The notes beneath the pieces are model-generated. The model saw only the letters and a program-made list of their open reading frames with translations. It did not search any database and was not told where the DNA came from. The position numbers were made by a program, and so were the translations under genes. This document shows, piece by piece, positions 20,217 to 34,542 of a stretch of DNA of 64,000 nucleotides; position 1 is the stretch's first letter; each line of letters opens with the position of its first letter. This stretch comes from Diphasiastrum complanatum. Its lineage: Eukaryota > Streptophyta > Lycopodiopsida > Lycopodiales > Lycopodiaceae. The stretch lies in the NCBI GenBank assembly GCA_029204225.1, contig CM055106.1:49796908-49860907 (forward strand), in the 5' to 3' direction.

Positions 20217-20799
20217 TTTAGAATGGATGCTCTTTTAAAAATCACAAAGATTTTTGAATTTTAAAAGATCTATGAAAAGGCCTAAAGCTTACTAGAATGC
20301 CTATAGGCTTGTCTCTATCAAACTAGCACACAAGCTTGAATGATACTCAAAGATCTTACCAAAAATTCCTAGCTTTCACTCTCACAAAAAAAATTGCTTT
20401 ACACTTTTCTTAGAGATTTCACTTCAACTAAGGATCTGAACAAATCAGCCTCTAAGATCTGATCTTAGACTCTAAAAAAAAAATGCTTCAATGATCCAAA
20501 ACACTATTTGGTCATAGGCATTAGCTAGAATGAATCTAGATCAATACTATGCTTCAAAAAGCACCAAAAATGAGCTAGTATTGTGATTTTGGGACCAACA
20601 AACACAAAGTAACTTGAATTGAAAGTTGTTGTACGGTTTCACACATGTGAAAAGTACATACACAGTCTCCAAGTCGTTTTGATCCAAATGATTACAAGCT
20701 ATCACTCTAGAAGAACTCGCCCTCACTAGTATTGGCCAAAAACAAATTTTGCCAATGATCTTTACAAGATTTATGATTCAATGATCACTCTCTTACTTA

Positions 20800-20811
20800 G
20801 CTCTGATACCA
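20800..20811 (-). other. Copia C primer binding site
   Basis: The plus strand GCTCTGATACCA is TGGTATCAGAGC on the minus strand, directly after the 5' LTR end at 20812. It is the initiator Met-tRNA primer site. Confidence 0.9.
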
Positions 20812-21670
20812 TGAAAAATTTTACAGTTTTTAGGACAATAATGATTGTACTTTACAATCATAGAGAGTTATTGGTTGCTTAATCAATGAATCTATCAAGT
20901 TCTACACATTAGATCTTGATCTAGATTCACTACACTTGGATTTAAGCAAGAGCAATGGATCAACACATCATTTTTTAGTGAGAGCGGCCTCACACGTGTG
21001 GAGTACTGTCCACTGTACGGACTGCACCTGAAACAACAAGTACAATGATACTAGATAGCAATCATACATAAAAATCACAAGACAAATGACTAGAAATCTC
21101 ACAAAAGCGTAGAGTGCAAAAGTCTCATCAATCTTCTTAGCAAAACGATGATCCTCTTATGGATCAAGTACATCCATGAGTCTGGTACAGTCCAGCAGGC
21201 CTTCACACGTGTAAAGAGTGCCACATAACTCAGATCTATCCATTTGATCCATCCTTGATCCTTATCCAATAGTTGACCTAGAATATGACTAAAATCCAGA
21301 AAGCTAGTCTCCTAGAATACAAGAATATTCCCTACAAAATAGGATCTAAGAAAAATGGTCAAATCTTATCTTCTAGTACTCTATACACACGTGTGAACAT
21401 CCACTTGCCATGTGGGAGCATTTACTCATGCACATGCAAGGAAAAGCTAATTTGTAGGTGACTAGTCAACTTGACTAAAAACTAGTCATTTCATGTTCCG
21501 ACTAACTAGAATGATACAAAATCGATTTGGATATATACAAAGATGAAAAGTACATCCTTTCACACGTGGGAACAGGTTCCACACGTGTGAAATCAGATCA
21601 TCAACATATTCTAATGTTTGATCAATATTTACATGAACCAATGTCAAGTGAGAAGTGACAATTTTCAACA
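20812..21670 (-). repeat. Copia C middle LTR (5' LTR of the intact interior)
   Basis: It is nearly identical to 15378-16241, with scattered substitutions and three small indels. It holds CACGTG motifs near 20994, 21203, 21389, 21561 and 21581. It is also preceded, on its minus-strand 5' side, by a polypurine tract and RNase H tail of a second copy at 21671-21868. Confidence 0.9.
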
Positions 21671-21878
21671 CTCCTCACTTCTAACTTGGCAAATCTAGTG
21701 TACATCTATCTACAATTCCAAGAGCATACCTTAACTTAAAAAATGGATCTTTGGACAATGGTTTAATTAAGATATCAGCTATGCATTCGGATCATGGTAC
21801 ATGACGTAGTTGCACTTCCTTGGATTGTACCTTCTCCCTCACAAAGTGGTGAGCTATCTCAATATGCTATTTTCAACA
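21671..21878 (-). pseudogene. Remnant of a second copia C interior and outer LTR tip
   Basis: It matches 16242-16440 (the end of RNase H and the purine tract) up to AATATGCT at 21868, then jumps to ATTTTCAACA, the terminal ten bases of the LTR. Almost all of the second copy has been deleted between these points. Confidence 0.8.
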
Positions 21879-24609
21879 ATTCCAACCAGGGAGGCTGAGA
21901 CTTGGTTGGAGCTCGCCCTGAGTCGCAACCCACACTCCCCTATAGTATTTGTGGGATTCACCACCTCCCCTCATACCAAGTACTCTACCCAGGCTGGTAA
22001 AGCATGTTTTCTCTCTCTAGAATTTATTGATCCCCAGGCTTCCTTTAATCATGCCTAGATCGTGTGAGGTGATTGCACATCGATCTGAGCTCTCTGGACT
22101 TCGCTAGAACCGATCAAAGATTTTCAGCCATAGGAACTTGGCGCCGGCTGGATTTTGGTCACAATGGTGCTGGGAGCGGCACCGGCGCTGGTGGCGCCGG
22201 GAGAGCAGGGGCGCTGCAAGCGCCGGGGACAATACTGGCGCCGATGCCGCCGGAAGTAAGGCTTGGAAAGGTAACTTTACATCATCCACCCCGCCTTTAT
22301 AAAATCTGATGTCCTCATCAGATGTCAGATTAAAGTAAAGGTGCCTCCCAATCAAAAGTAACTATACATTTGATCTACTTGGCACAATACTCAATTTATT
22401 AGCCACTTTTTATAAACATTGAAGCTAGCACACCACAAGTCGGAGGCTCAGGTCTTTGTACTGAAAAATTACTTAACTTGAAAATATCACTTTGTCTGGG
22501 AAAAGCGTAGGTTCTATATCGCTTTCGTAAAACCCAAGAACCTTATTAACTGGTGACAGAGGTCTTTTTGTGAAATGTTCGCCCCTGTCGCTTCTGACTT
22601 TTGACTTTGGAACTCCTTTGAGCTCCTGATTTGTCCTTGATGCACTTTGTGTTGAGCTCCTTGAGCTCAAGATTTGATCAATTACGCGTAGGTATCAGGG
22701 CTCCATGAGCCAAAGGATTTATCATTTGATTGCCCACTTTATGGTCCACTCCGTGCCTTGTTGCTTCTGCACCTTGATTTCTCTCCTTGTCCCAGCCTGA
22801 TCTTGATACTTTTCATTTTTGGCTCTTTGAGGTCGGCAAAGATTGAGTACTCCGCAATGCACCTCTCACTTAGCTTGAAGTAGCTGTCTTTGAATCAATC
22901 CAAATGTAACCATTGACTTCGTGGAGAGCCAAGGGGTCGCACCAGTCTGATCCGCATACGAACTATCTCTTCGCGTTCGTTTGAAGTGCCATGTCCGTCG
23001 CGCAAAACTTGACTTTCACAATTCCATCACTGGTCAGTTGCCTCACAGTCAAAACAAGAAGTGTACATCTAGCTTGGCTTCAAGTAGCTCTCTTTGAATC
23101 AGACACATGCACCCAGAGTTTGCATTAGTCCGATCTCAACACGAACTGTCTCTTAGCGTCCGTTCGAAGTACCAAGTCTCTCGTGCAAGACTCAACTTTC
23201 ATAGTTCCTTCATTGATCAGCTGCCTTACACGTAACACGAGTCAGCGTACTCCTTATGTCTCCTCATCATTGCTGGTCCAGAGAAAGCCTATAACAAGCT
23301 TTCCCTTCCACAACAAAAACTTGACAACTTATTAGGTCCAAAGTTCGCCAGTCTCCTCGTCTAAGTATGGCTAGGTCACCTTGAATTTGCCCCCGTTTTG
23401 ATCAACTTTCATTCAAACTTTGCCCCAAGAGCTATAGAGGTGTGTGTGATAGTTCTCCTCCACTTATAAAAATAGTTGATCGAACTTAGAGTAGAGTTCT
23501 CAGACAAAAAGCCTTTCCAACACTTTGCTTCCCATCTGCTAGGATTATGGCTTGATCCAACTTATTGCCAATCTCTGAAGAGGATCCTAGTCTTTTTCCC
23601 CTTTGAGGAAAAACCCAACTGATATTGGATATCACCCATGCTCAGTGAGTTTCAGTTCCGAAGGTAGCCATCCCAAATGAAGACCAACTGCTCCATAGAA
23701 GATCTCCCTTGAAATTGCTCTTTCCAACTTTTTGACTTCCTGCTTGCATTTGGTGGGCGTCGTCGCAAATGGGACTAACCCAAGAAATAGGCTAGCCATC
23801 CATCCTTTGCAAACATCCAATCATTTTGTTGCCGTTCACGTGCGAGTACTTGAACTGTGAATCCGCCCCACAGATTTTGTAGTTCTCTTTGTTTGATGGT
23901 GTCAGCCTTCAAAAGAAAGGTTCCTTCTCGAGCCATCAGCTCCTTGTATCACAAGCAATCATGCAAACCAGGCAAAGCACGAGTACTAAGACTCACCATG
24001 AATACGTACAAGCAAGACACTCAGGCAGGTTTACTAACAGGTAACAAAGACAAGGTCCTCCTTTGAGATAGTCCTGCCAAAGGACCTTTGCCTGGCCACG
24101 CCCATACAGATCGATCACGGAATCAGCCCACAGAGAACACCCCTCCAACTATCCGTGCTATCACCATTAAGCAGCACATTGCCTCAGTCACGCCCCACCA
24201 CTTTTTGGTCGATAGCCCTTATAGCTAAACAATCGGTAGTTATCCTGCACCGACAGCTAACCACCCATGCTTTACACCCGAATTCGAGCAGCATATCTCT
24301 ATATCAATGGTTACCCGTACAGTTCGAATATGTCACCTCGCACCCCACAAGGCACAGACCGTGCTTACACCAAGCTAATGGTAGCACACTGCCTCATCTG
24401 TCCTACGTGCAGACAATGCCAGGCCCGAACCGCAAGAACTGACCGTGCTTACACCTCAAGGGCAACACCTTGACTCATCAAGTCCCCCGTTTTGTCAACC
24501 ACCCCAACCGTGGACGCACCTTGCACAACAGTTGTCTTGATGAACCCCAAACAATGGCCATTTCCGTGAGATCTGCATAGCTGACTGGCCACTCGGCTTT
24601 GATACCACA

Positions 24610-25521
24610 TGTAGCGCAGGCATCCCAAAGGGAGCCGGGAACCACGACTTAGCTTCCCAGCCTTCAACTCTTGCCGTCCAAACCCACTTGACATACAAGT
24701 AGCCAAGTCGCCAACAACGATAAGACTTAACCAACTTGAAGTTCCGAAATCAACATTGAGATCCAACCTGGCGCCATGCTAGATCGGGGGTCCCGATGAG
24801 GGTGACTTCCCTCCAAGCAAGCCGCCCAACATACATCAAATTTAACCAACTCGGAGCTTCGTTACAGACGAGTAACATCCATTCCAAGCAAGGGATCTGA
24901 CTTACATCAGACTTAACCAACTGAAAGCTTTGTCACGAGCGCTGGAAGCCAACCTGGCGCCACGCCAGACTGGACAGCCATAAACAAGTAACTTCCACCC
25001 AAGCAAGCCATCCAATTCAGCCGATAGGTTAGGGCCCGTTCCCCAAAAGCTTAACCCATTCACGTTCATGCAAGGTACACTCAGAACCACAAGCCACGAT
25101 AGATATGAAAACAACCAGTTCCTGGACCAAATGGTCCCGACAGCATACCGCTGGCGCCACGGACCGAATGGTCCCAACGGCATACTGCTGGCATCCCGGG
25201 ATACGACCCTCAGCTATGTGCCAGGTCAAAAAGTTTGAAGCGGCCTTACAACTAGCGCTTTTACCGAACACTGAAACCCAGAAGGTAATCAGAGTCAGTT
25301 TGAGAAAAATCTCACTTTATTGATAAATCTGAGAAGGTTACATTTCAAGTGTGTGACCGACCCTAGTCTCCGGGGCGCTGGCATGCCAAGGCGGGTGCCA
25401 GGACAACATTCCAGCCAGGGAGGCTGAGACTTGGTTGGAGCTCGCCCTGAGTCGCAACCCACACTCCCCTATAGTATTGGTGGGATTCGCCACCTCTCCT
25501 CATACCAAGTACTCTGCCCAG
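24610..25521 (-). repeat. 5' LTR of the minus GGCGCC-LTR copy, inner piece
   Basis: The LTR end TGTAGCGCAGG (plus strand) starts at 24610. The sequence runs through the GGACC/GGTCC 36-bp duplication (about 25130-25200) to ACTCTGCCCAG, where a solo LTR interrupts it. The rest follows at 26636-26940. Confidence 0.9.
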
Positions 25522-26635
25522 TGTTATAAAGCTATCTTCATAAGCTTTACTTCCGGCGCCAGCATTGTCCCCGATGCCAACAGTGCCCCTACTGCTCCCG
25601 GCGCCAATGGCGCCACTGTGACCAGAATCCAGCCGGCGCCAAGTTCTTATGGCTGAAAATCTTTGATCGGTTCTAGCGAAGTCCAGAGAGCTCATATCGA
25701 TGTGCAATCACCTCACACGATCTAGGCATGATTAAAGGATGCCTGGGGATCAATAAAATCTAGACAGAGAAAATGACTTTCTAGAAAGAGAAAATAACTT
25801 TCTAGAGAGAGAGAAATGTGCTTTACCAGCCTGGGTAAAGTGCTTGGTATGAGGGGGGGGGTGCCGAATCCCACCAATACTACAAGGGAGTGCGGGTTGC
25901 GACTCAGGGCGAGCTCCAACCAAGTCTCAGCCTCCCTTGCTGGAATGTTGTCATGGCTCTCGCCTTGGCATGCTAGCGCCCCGGAGACTAGGGTCGGTCA
26001 CACACTTGAAATTTTTAAGCTGGCACATAGCTGAGGGTCATATCCCGGGATGCTAGCGGTATGTCGTCGGGACCATTCGGTCAGTGGCGCCAGTGGTATG
26101 CTGTCGGGACCATTTGGTCCCAGAACTGGTTGTCTCCAAATCTGTCGCGGCTTGTGGTTCTGAGTGTTCCTTGCATGAACGTGAATGGGTTAAGCTCTTG
26201 GGGAACGGGCTCTAACCTGTCGGCTAAGTTGCATGGCTTGCTTGCGTGGAAGATACCTGTTTATGGCTGTCCAGTCTGGTGTGGCGCCAGGTTGGCTTCT
26301 AGCGCTCGTGACGAAGCTTTCAGTTGGTTAAGTCTGATGTAAGTCAGACCGCTTGCTTGGAATGGATGTTGCTCGTTTGTAACGAAGCTTCGAGTTGGTC
26401 AAGTTTGATGTATGTCGGGCAGCTTGCTTGGAGAGAAGTCACCCACATCGGGACCCCCAATCTGGCATGGCGCCAGGTTGGATCTTAATGTTGGTTTTCG
26501 GAACTTTAAGTTGGTTAAGTCTGATTGTTGTTGCCGAGTTGGCTGCTTGTATGTCAAGTGGGTTTGGATGGCAAGGGTTGAAGGCTGGGAATCTAAGTCG
26601 TGGTTCCCGGCTCCCTTTGGGATGCCTGCGTTACA
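25522..26635 (+). mobile_element. Solo GGCGCC-family LTR nested in an LTR of the same family
   Basis: A 1114-bp LTR runs from TGTTATAAAGC to CTGCGTTACA in the plus orientation with no interior or primer site. It is flanked by CCCAG (25517-25521) and CCCAT (26636-26640), a 5-bp target duplication with one mismatch. The host sequence rejoins exactly as CCCAGGCTGG, as found uninterrupted at about 21990. It has lost about 110 bp near 26009 (GAAAT joined to TTTTAA). Confidence 0.9.
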
Positions 26636-26940
26636 CCCATGCTGGTAAAGCACATTTTCTCTCTCTAGGATTTTCTCCCTAGAAAGTCATTTTCTCTCTC
26701 TAGAATTTATTGATCCCCAGGCTTCCTTTAATCATGCCTAGATCGTGTGAGGTGATTGCACATCGATCTGAGCTCTCTGGACTTCGCTAGAACCGATCAA
26801 AGATTTTCAGCCATAGGAACTTGGCACCGGCTGGATTCTGGTCACAGTGGCGTCGAGAGCAGTAGGGGTGCTGCTGGTGCTGGAACAATGCTGGCGCCGG
26901 TGGCGCCGGAAGTAAGGCTTGTAAAGGTAACTTTACAACA
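26636..26940 (-). repeat. 5' LTR of the minus GGCGCC-LTR copy, outer piece
   Basis: It continues the LTR broken at 25521 and ends CTTTACAACA, the TGTTGTAAAG tip on the minus strand. The next seven bases, TCCACCC, equal the polypurine side of the family. This could be chance or a trace of another tandem arrangement. Confidence 0.8.
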
Positions 26941-26960
26941 TCCACCCTTATTACATTTGT

Positions 26961-29380
<2,420 letters not shown>

Positions 29381-30905
29381 TTTCAATATCGTACAACATG
29401 CTCCTTCTACGAATATGCTGGAACCAAAACCTTCGATTGGCAATGACCAATGGAATTACAATACAGATCAAGATATTGGTTCTTCATAGCAATATGCTTC
29501 CTATGTTGCTGCACAACAACAATAGTCTAGATAGTGGGCTAGATCACCACTCGGATGTTTTGGATGTGGAGAAAATCACAGGATTGTTGAATGTCTGAAT
29601 AAAGGAAAGTTTACTCTCTTTTTCCAAGAATGCAAGTATGGACATTGTTACAAGGACTGTCTAGCGAGACCAAAACCACCGCCTGTAAATGCTCCTTTGA
29701 ATATGATTACAATTAAGCAAAGACCAGCAGTCCAACCTATTGAACCAAGTGCACAAGTGATGGTTGTCACACGAGCTCAGAAGCAAAAAGGAGTTGTCGT
29801 TGATCTAACATCTACAGAATTGATGGCAGCTACAGATCTACCTACCGCATCCGGGGTGTATCCAAATCTCAACTCTGAGAAGAAGAAATACCACAGTGGA
29901 TCAAAGACCTAAAGGAAGAAGAAGCCTTGGAAGCCGCTAGAGCTACAGGCTAAAAGCATGGTTTGGTGGTACAACATGGACTGTCAAGGACACTACCTTT
30001 TTTAGGTAGAAATGCATTTATGTTTTCTATTGGAGGAGAGAGAGTAGGCCCACCACTTACCCCCCAATACTCTAAGAGGATAGGCCCTTCATTGCATTAA
30101 CTCATGGGTAGCATCTATCAAGTTCCCTTCCAAATCCCCAAAAAGTGAAATGTACTACCAAAAGTTACAATGAAAAATGGGTTCTTTTTTTGTACCAGCA
30201 AAACATGCTTTTAGCCTGCAGTAGAGATTCATTCTACACTTGTGCCACCATCAAATTTACATGTTTTTTTTGCAAAGTACAAATCAACGTATGAATGTTA
30301 ACACTCAGTTGCATCATCGTGAAGAAGTGTTAATATTGATCTTGGCTAACTGAGTGTTGATCAATAGTAAGATCAATATTATATTGGGAGAATTTCCAAA
30401 GTTGGTGTCTCAAGTTAAAGAAGTGTTAGCCGAGAGATTGACCAAGATAAAACCAAAAGTCTACAGGAACCACTATTTTGTGTCGGTTTTGAAGATCCAA
30501 ATGAAGTACTCAATGTTGAGGTAGCCTGGGAGAGTGAGCAGAGGAATAACACTTTGCCAATACAGTATAAAAAATTTGATCGAGAGGCAGCCGTGATAGA
30601 TGCAGGTCCAGGAGTCAATCTCATTTCCACAAAGCTGTGCGTTAAATGGGGCCTTACAAGGATGAAACTTGCAAATTTTGCAATTAAATTAGCTGATCAG
30701 ACTACAGTTCTTCCTAAAGACATAGTGGAAGACATCTTAGTGAAAATTGCGAGAATCCAGCTTGCCATTACTTTTGTAGTAATGGACTTACCGGAAGCAC
30801 CATCAGTTTATCGCATTCTGTTGGGACGTCCATGGTTACGAGTTGTACAAGTAATTCATAACTGGGGAACAAGAAAGATTACATTTGAGAATTGCGAATG
30901 AGTCA
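29381..30905 (+). pseudogene. Ty3/gypsy gag C-terminus and protease, split by a MITE
   Basis: The plus strand encodes a gag tail with the short zinc knuckle CFGCGENHRIVEC (C-x2-C-x3-H-x4-C) near 29552, a second cysteine cluster CKYGHCYKDC near 29635, and then ITIKQRPAVQ. After a 273-bp insertion the frame resumes with a retropepsin-like domain (30554-30901; AAVIDAGPGVNLIS, then LLGRPWLR). The family has D-S/T/G-G at the active site; here it reads DAG. The minus-strand element at 54-58 kb carries the same proteins. Two stops lie before the knuckle. The PR-RT part is missing here; RT and IN pieces of the same family lie at 33066-33970. Confidence 0.75.
29946..30218. mobile_element. MITE-like element with about 28-bp terminal inverted repeats
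   Basis: The left end CAGGCTAAAAGCATGGTTTG and right end CAAAACATGCTTTTAGCCTG are inverted repeats, and pairing extends to GGTACAA on the inner side. The 273-bp body is non-coding. It sits in the gypsy gag frame exactly where the minus-strand relative is continuous (A-R/K-A/V-T-A-E/V-V). The CAGG ends recall hAT, but an 8-bp target duplication is not evident; the superfamily is open. Confidence 0.75.
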
Positions 30906-31292
30906 GTTGAATGCTTACCAAATGTGAACAAACAACTTCAAATTCCGATTGGAGAGAGTGTGCTCCAGCGCTCCAGCGTGGGCTTGGACCTTACCAGTTT
31001 GTGGAAGAAAAAAACCTCTTCAAGGAGGCAGAAGCAACGTAGCATTTGATGAGAGGAGGAATAAAAAGAAAGAAGGTGGAGGTCCCTCGCTGGTCCTCCT
31101 TCCTTATATACTTTTATTCTTACTCATAAAAGCACAAAATAATGTAAGTGCTCACCATTAGATTAAGATCCCTAAGATCAAGTGAATCCTAGCCGTGGAA
31201 CTAGGAAACTTTAGGTGCTTTAATGCAAGTTAGGTAATGTCTCCAAAAAATGAATTAACACATAGTCCTCACAGGCTTATCATACTACAAAA
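30906..31292. other. No gene recognised
   Basis: A short plus frame at 30949-31161 follows the protease but has no similarity I recognise. The rest is unassigned sequence up to the Penelope-like copy 2. Confidence 0.4.
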
Positions 31293-31369
31293 GGGGTTTA
31301 TACCGGTGTACTTGGTGGAGTCGAAAAAAGAGCTTATAACGAGGGTTTTTTTATAGTAACATGGAGTCC

Positions 31370-31553
<184 letters not shown>

Positions 31554-31801
31554 CCACCAACCATCCCGCAGTTAGCATAAGATCTCAGGGGTCAGTTTGC
31601 ACCCCTGAGAGGGGATGCGTAACCTATCACCATAAGGTAATATATATTTAAGCCAAAGAAATTGTTTGCTCTTAACGATATTGGTGACAATTATAATTTG
31701 TCTTTCATGAAACCATTCCTTTGAAAAGCATTTATCAGTTTTTCCACCTCATTAATCAGGGTATTTTGGTCAGTACATAGCACCTATGACATGTGAAACG
31801 A

Positions 31802-32478
31802 TCACTTTGTATGAGTAAAGATAGGCTTATTTGATGCTAGGTGGATGAATTGACAGAGAGAGAAGGGGAGAGCCCTCCTCTTATCATATTTAGACATATG
31901 GAAAGCACCAATAATTGGATCAAATCTGGTAGTGATGTTTAAGAATTTGACAATATAATTTTCAACATCCACGAATTTAATCTCTACGTATTCCAGAGGA
32001 TAAATCCAAAATAGATTACTCTCTAATTGGGTTTGTTTTTTATCCAAAAACTGTAGGACCACATGATTATTAATAAAACATACATCATCAATGTATCGGA
32101 AGGCGTACTTAAAATTTTTCATATATTCAAGAGCTCCAAGCTTGGCGAGTCTTTTGATAAAATGCATCTCATAATAAAATTATACCAGTTACACCATACC
32201 GGAGAGTACAAGAAACCCATAGGTATACCACAAATTTGTCTCCATGTTTTGTCGCCTAGTCTGACAATATAGTTATCTACCAGGAAGTCATGCCATTCAC
32301 ATAATTTAGCCTTATTAATAGTTTTCCATTCACTAGACTTCTTTAATTTCCATGTCCATTTGAACAACCCATCTCTAGGTTTCCATTTATAGGCAATACC
32401 TTTACGTTTAGTATGCTTGAAGGCAAATCCTACAAGTTTACTTATAACTCTTTTTAGTCCATCATTGGATCCATTCAA
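31802..32478 (-). pseudogene. Reverse transcriptase core, Penelope-like
   Basis: Two overlapping minus-strand frames (32478-32119 and 32167-31802) form one RT domain with a frameshift near 32140. Visible motifs are QICGIPMGFLYSPVWCNWY (the IPMG block before the active site) near 32215; the active site FRYIDDVCFINN near 32085, with the YxDD aspartates; and a C-terminal stretch IYPLEYVEIKFVDVENYIVK near 32000, leading to YDKRRALPF near 31890. This arrangement is known from Penelope-like RTs of animals and other eukaryotes. Function would be target-primed copying of the element's RNA. The frameshift makes it non-functional as it stands. Confidence 0.7.
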
Positions 32479-33065
32479 TGGAATGGTCTCATAGCATTTA
32501 GCTTGTCAGTAGTCCACATACTATTAATTTTTGTTGGAACATTGAGGTAGAACTCAGAAGATGACTCGTACTACCAGAAAAGATTAGTGTCCACATTAAG
32601 GATACTCTGGTAAGTATTTGCCTTAAGGCTTGCTCCCTCCATGGGGAGAGGAGTCAGCATACCAAGAGCTCCAGTCAAGAAGGTGGCTAATTTAGAGAAA
32701 TAGCAGTCATGTGCATTTGTAATCCATATGAACGTATTTTTGTGGGCTTTGAATGTACATAATATATATGGGAGAATTTATTTGCCGTGTAAGTCATTTG
32801 GTATAGTCTTGTCAAAAGAAGCCTTTAATGCATTCATGGAGATTTCAATTGAATTATCAATATTATCAGGAAACGGGGCAAAGTCCGGGCTAGATAGCCT
32901 TTGTGAGGCAAGAATTCTGACAAAATGAATGCACATAAAGCAAGAGTTTTGTTGTGCTTATCTATACCATTGATATAATAATGGGAGGTAATCCAATCAA
33001 TCTCACTCGTAGCAATTTTAAGACGATTTCTAGCTAAGGAATTGCAGTGTAGCCATCTAGTGTTT

Positions 33066-33970
33066 TTTAAGTGACAAGGAAATATCACTTTCCATACTCT
33101 TTTACGAAAAGCATTTTAGATCACCTAGCTGAAACGGAAGCATATAGTTTTTTGGATGGATTCAGTGAATTTAAGTTAAAATCACACCTGCGGATTCACA
33201 TAAAATAGCTTTTGCAACAGAATGGAGAACTTATGTTTATAAAGTCATGTCGTTTGGACTATGTAATGCACCAAGTTTATTTTACTAGGTTCTGCAATTT
33301 GCTTTCAAGAAATGTTTGCAAAAATTTGTTGAAATTTATTTGGATGATCTTGGAGTCCACAGTTTGGAAACAGACCATCTAGAACATTTGGAAAAAATGC
33401 TTGAACGATGTTGTAAGTACCATATTTTCTTGAATGTAGAAAAATATCAGATTTGGATTACTCATGGAGTTGTTCTTGGACATGTAATATCAAGACATGG
33501 AGTGGGCATTCAGAACAACTTATAAAGTTAGTACAAATCAGACACCATTTCAACTTGTCTATGGTCAAGATGCAGTTATGCCGATCAAATTTTGAATACC
33601 ATCTTTACACATAGCAATAACGGAACAGTTGGATAATGCTAAATCTTTACAACTATCTCATGAGGCTTTGCATAAACTTTGTGAAACCAGATCGATGGCA
33701 GTTCATGCACTAGCAACAGAGAAAGCTCATCGCAAGGCATGGCATGATCGTCGTTTACATAAGAAAGATCTAAAGGATAGAGATTTGGCTTTGATGTACA
33801 AGACATAATTGATCAAGGGAAAATTGAAATTCACAAGTGGAGGACCATACAGAATTAAAGAGATAATATCGTATGGAGCAATGATCTTGGAACACTTGGA
33901 TGGAAGAAGATTTAATACCCCTGTAAATGATAGTCGATTACGCAAGTTTTGGCAGCCAGATTTACCAGCC
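33066..33970 (+). pseudogene. Ty3/gypsy RT fragment joined to integrase C-terminus
   Basis: The RT part has EAYSFLDGFS near 33145, FVEIYLDDLGVHS near 33330 (YLDD active site) and GVVLGHVISRHGV near 33470. At about 33505 the sequence jumps to integrase C-terminal sequence WAFRTTYKVSTNQTPFQLVY and on to LRKFWQPDLPA near 33960. RNase H and the integrase core, about 1.5 kb in a normal element, are missing. Stops occur near 33585 and 33808. It belongs to the same family as 54.6-58.2 kb. Confidence 0.75.
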
Positions 33971-34540
33971 TGATCAACGATTTGTACAATTTTTACTGTA
34001 TTTGTTTTTCAATTTTGTTGTTTTTTTATTAATTGTTGAATCTTTTTTTTGGAAAAGACATTGAAAAGAACAAAACAAGAAGAATGATGAGCAAAAGTCA
34101 AGAAAGTCATCAAATCAAAAAAAAAAAAAAAATGCAAGAAAGTATTTTCAGAACTCAATTTTTGATGAAAAATGACTAAAAAAATCACTATTTTAGTCAG
34201 ATCTTCATTTAAACAGTCATATGAACCTTTGTCGAGTTGCCGGTTGATACATCCAATTCAGATTTACCTACATTGAGTTGGGAGAAGGTTGGTTTGCAGA
34301 GGAAGTACATGTTTTGAAGCTAGGTGAGAGTTCAGAATTATGCTACTTTGAAAACCTTCGCTGGAGCATGTTTCACTCAGTATGAACCTTTGTCGAGCAT
34401 CTTTCACTCAGAATACCAAAATTAGGTCAGATGAAGGTTGAAACCCTGAAAATGTCATTAAATGCAATAGGCGCGGGTTGAAACCTTAACTACAGGACCT
34501 TTTTCCCTTCTACTCTCAGTGTTTACCAGTTCCTACATGT
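33971..34540. other. Gypsy 3' flank, no gene seen
   Basis: AT-rich sequence with a poly-A run (34119-34132) after the integrase stop. It probably includes the 3' untranslated region or LTR of the gypsy element, but no second copy in the window allows its ends to be placed. Confidence 0.4.
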
Positions 34541-34542
34541 CA

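Larger units (their letters stand above)
15378..21878 (-). mobile_element. Copia C composite: LTR-interior-LTR-partial interior-LTR tip
   Basis: In plus coordinates the parts are LTR 15378-16241, interior 16242-20811, LTR 20812-21670, the 3' end of a second interior 21671-21868, and ten bases ATTTTCAACA (21869-21878) equal to the outer LTR tip. The unit is flanked by ATTCC on both sides (15373-15377 and 21879-21883), a 5-bp target duplication inside a GGCGCC-family LTR. The simplest reading is a tandem dimer with three LTRs, inserted or formed at one site, that later lost most of its second copy. Confidence 0.85.
21879..26940 (-). mobile_element. GGCGCC-LTR retrotransposon, minus copy (main part)
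   Basis: Read on the minus strand: 5' LTR in two pieces (26636-26940 and 24610-25521) around a solo LTR; primer site TGGTATCAAAGC at 24596-24607; non-coding interior 22299-24595; purine tract 22285-22298; then the 3' LTR at 21879-22284, which continues at 15027-15377 beyond copia C. Compared with copy 1 it has one unit of the 252-bp repeat and an interior about 300 bp shorter. The small ORFs inside do not match between copies and resemble no family. Confidence 0.85.
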
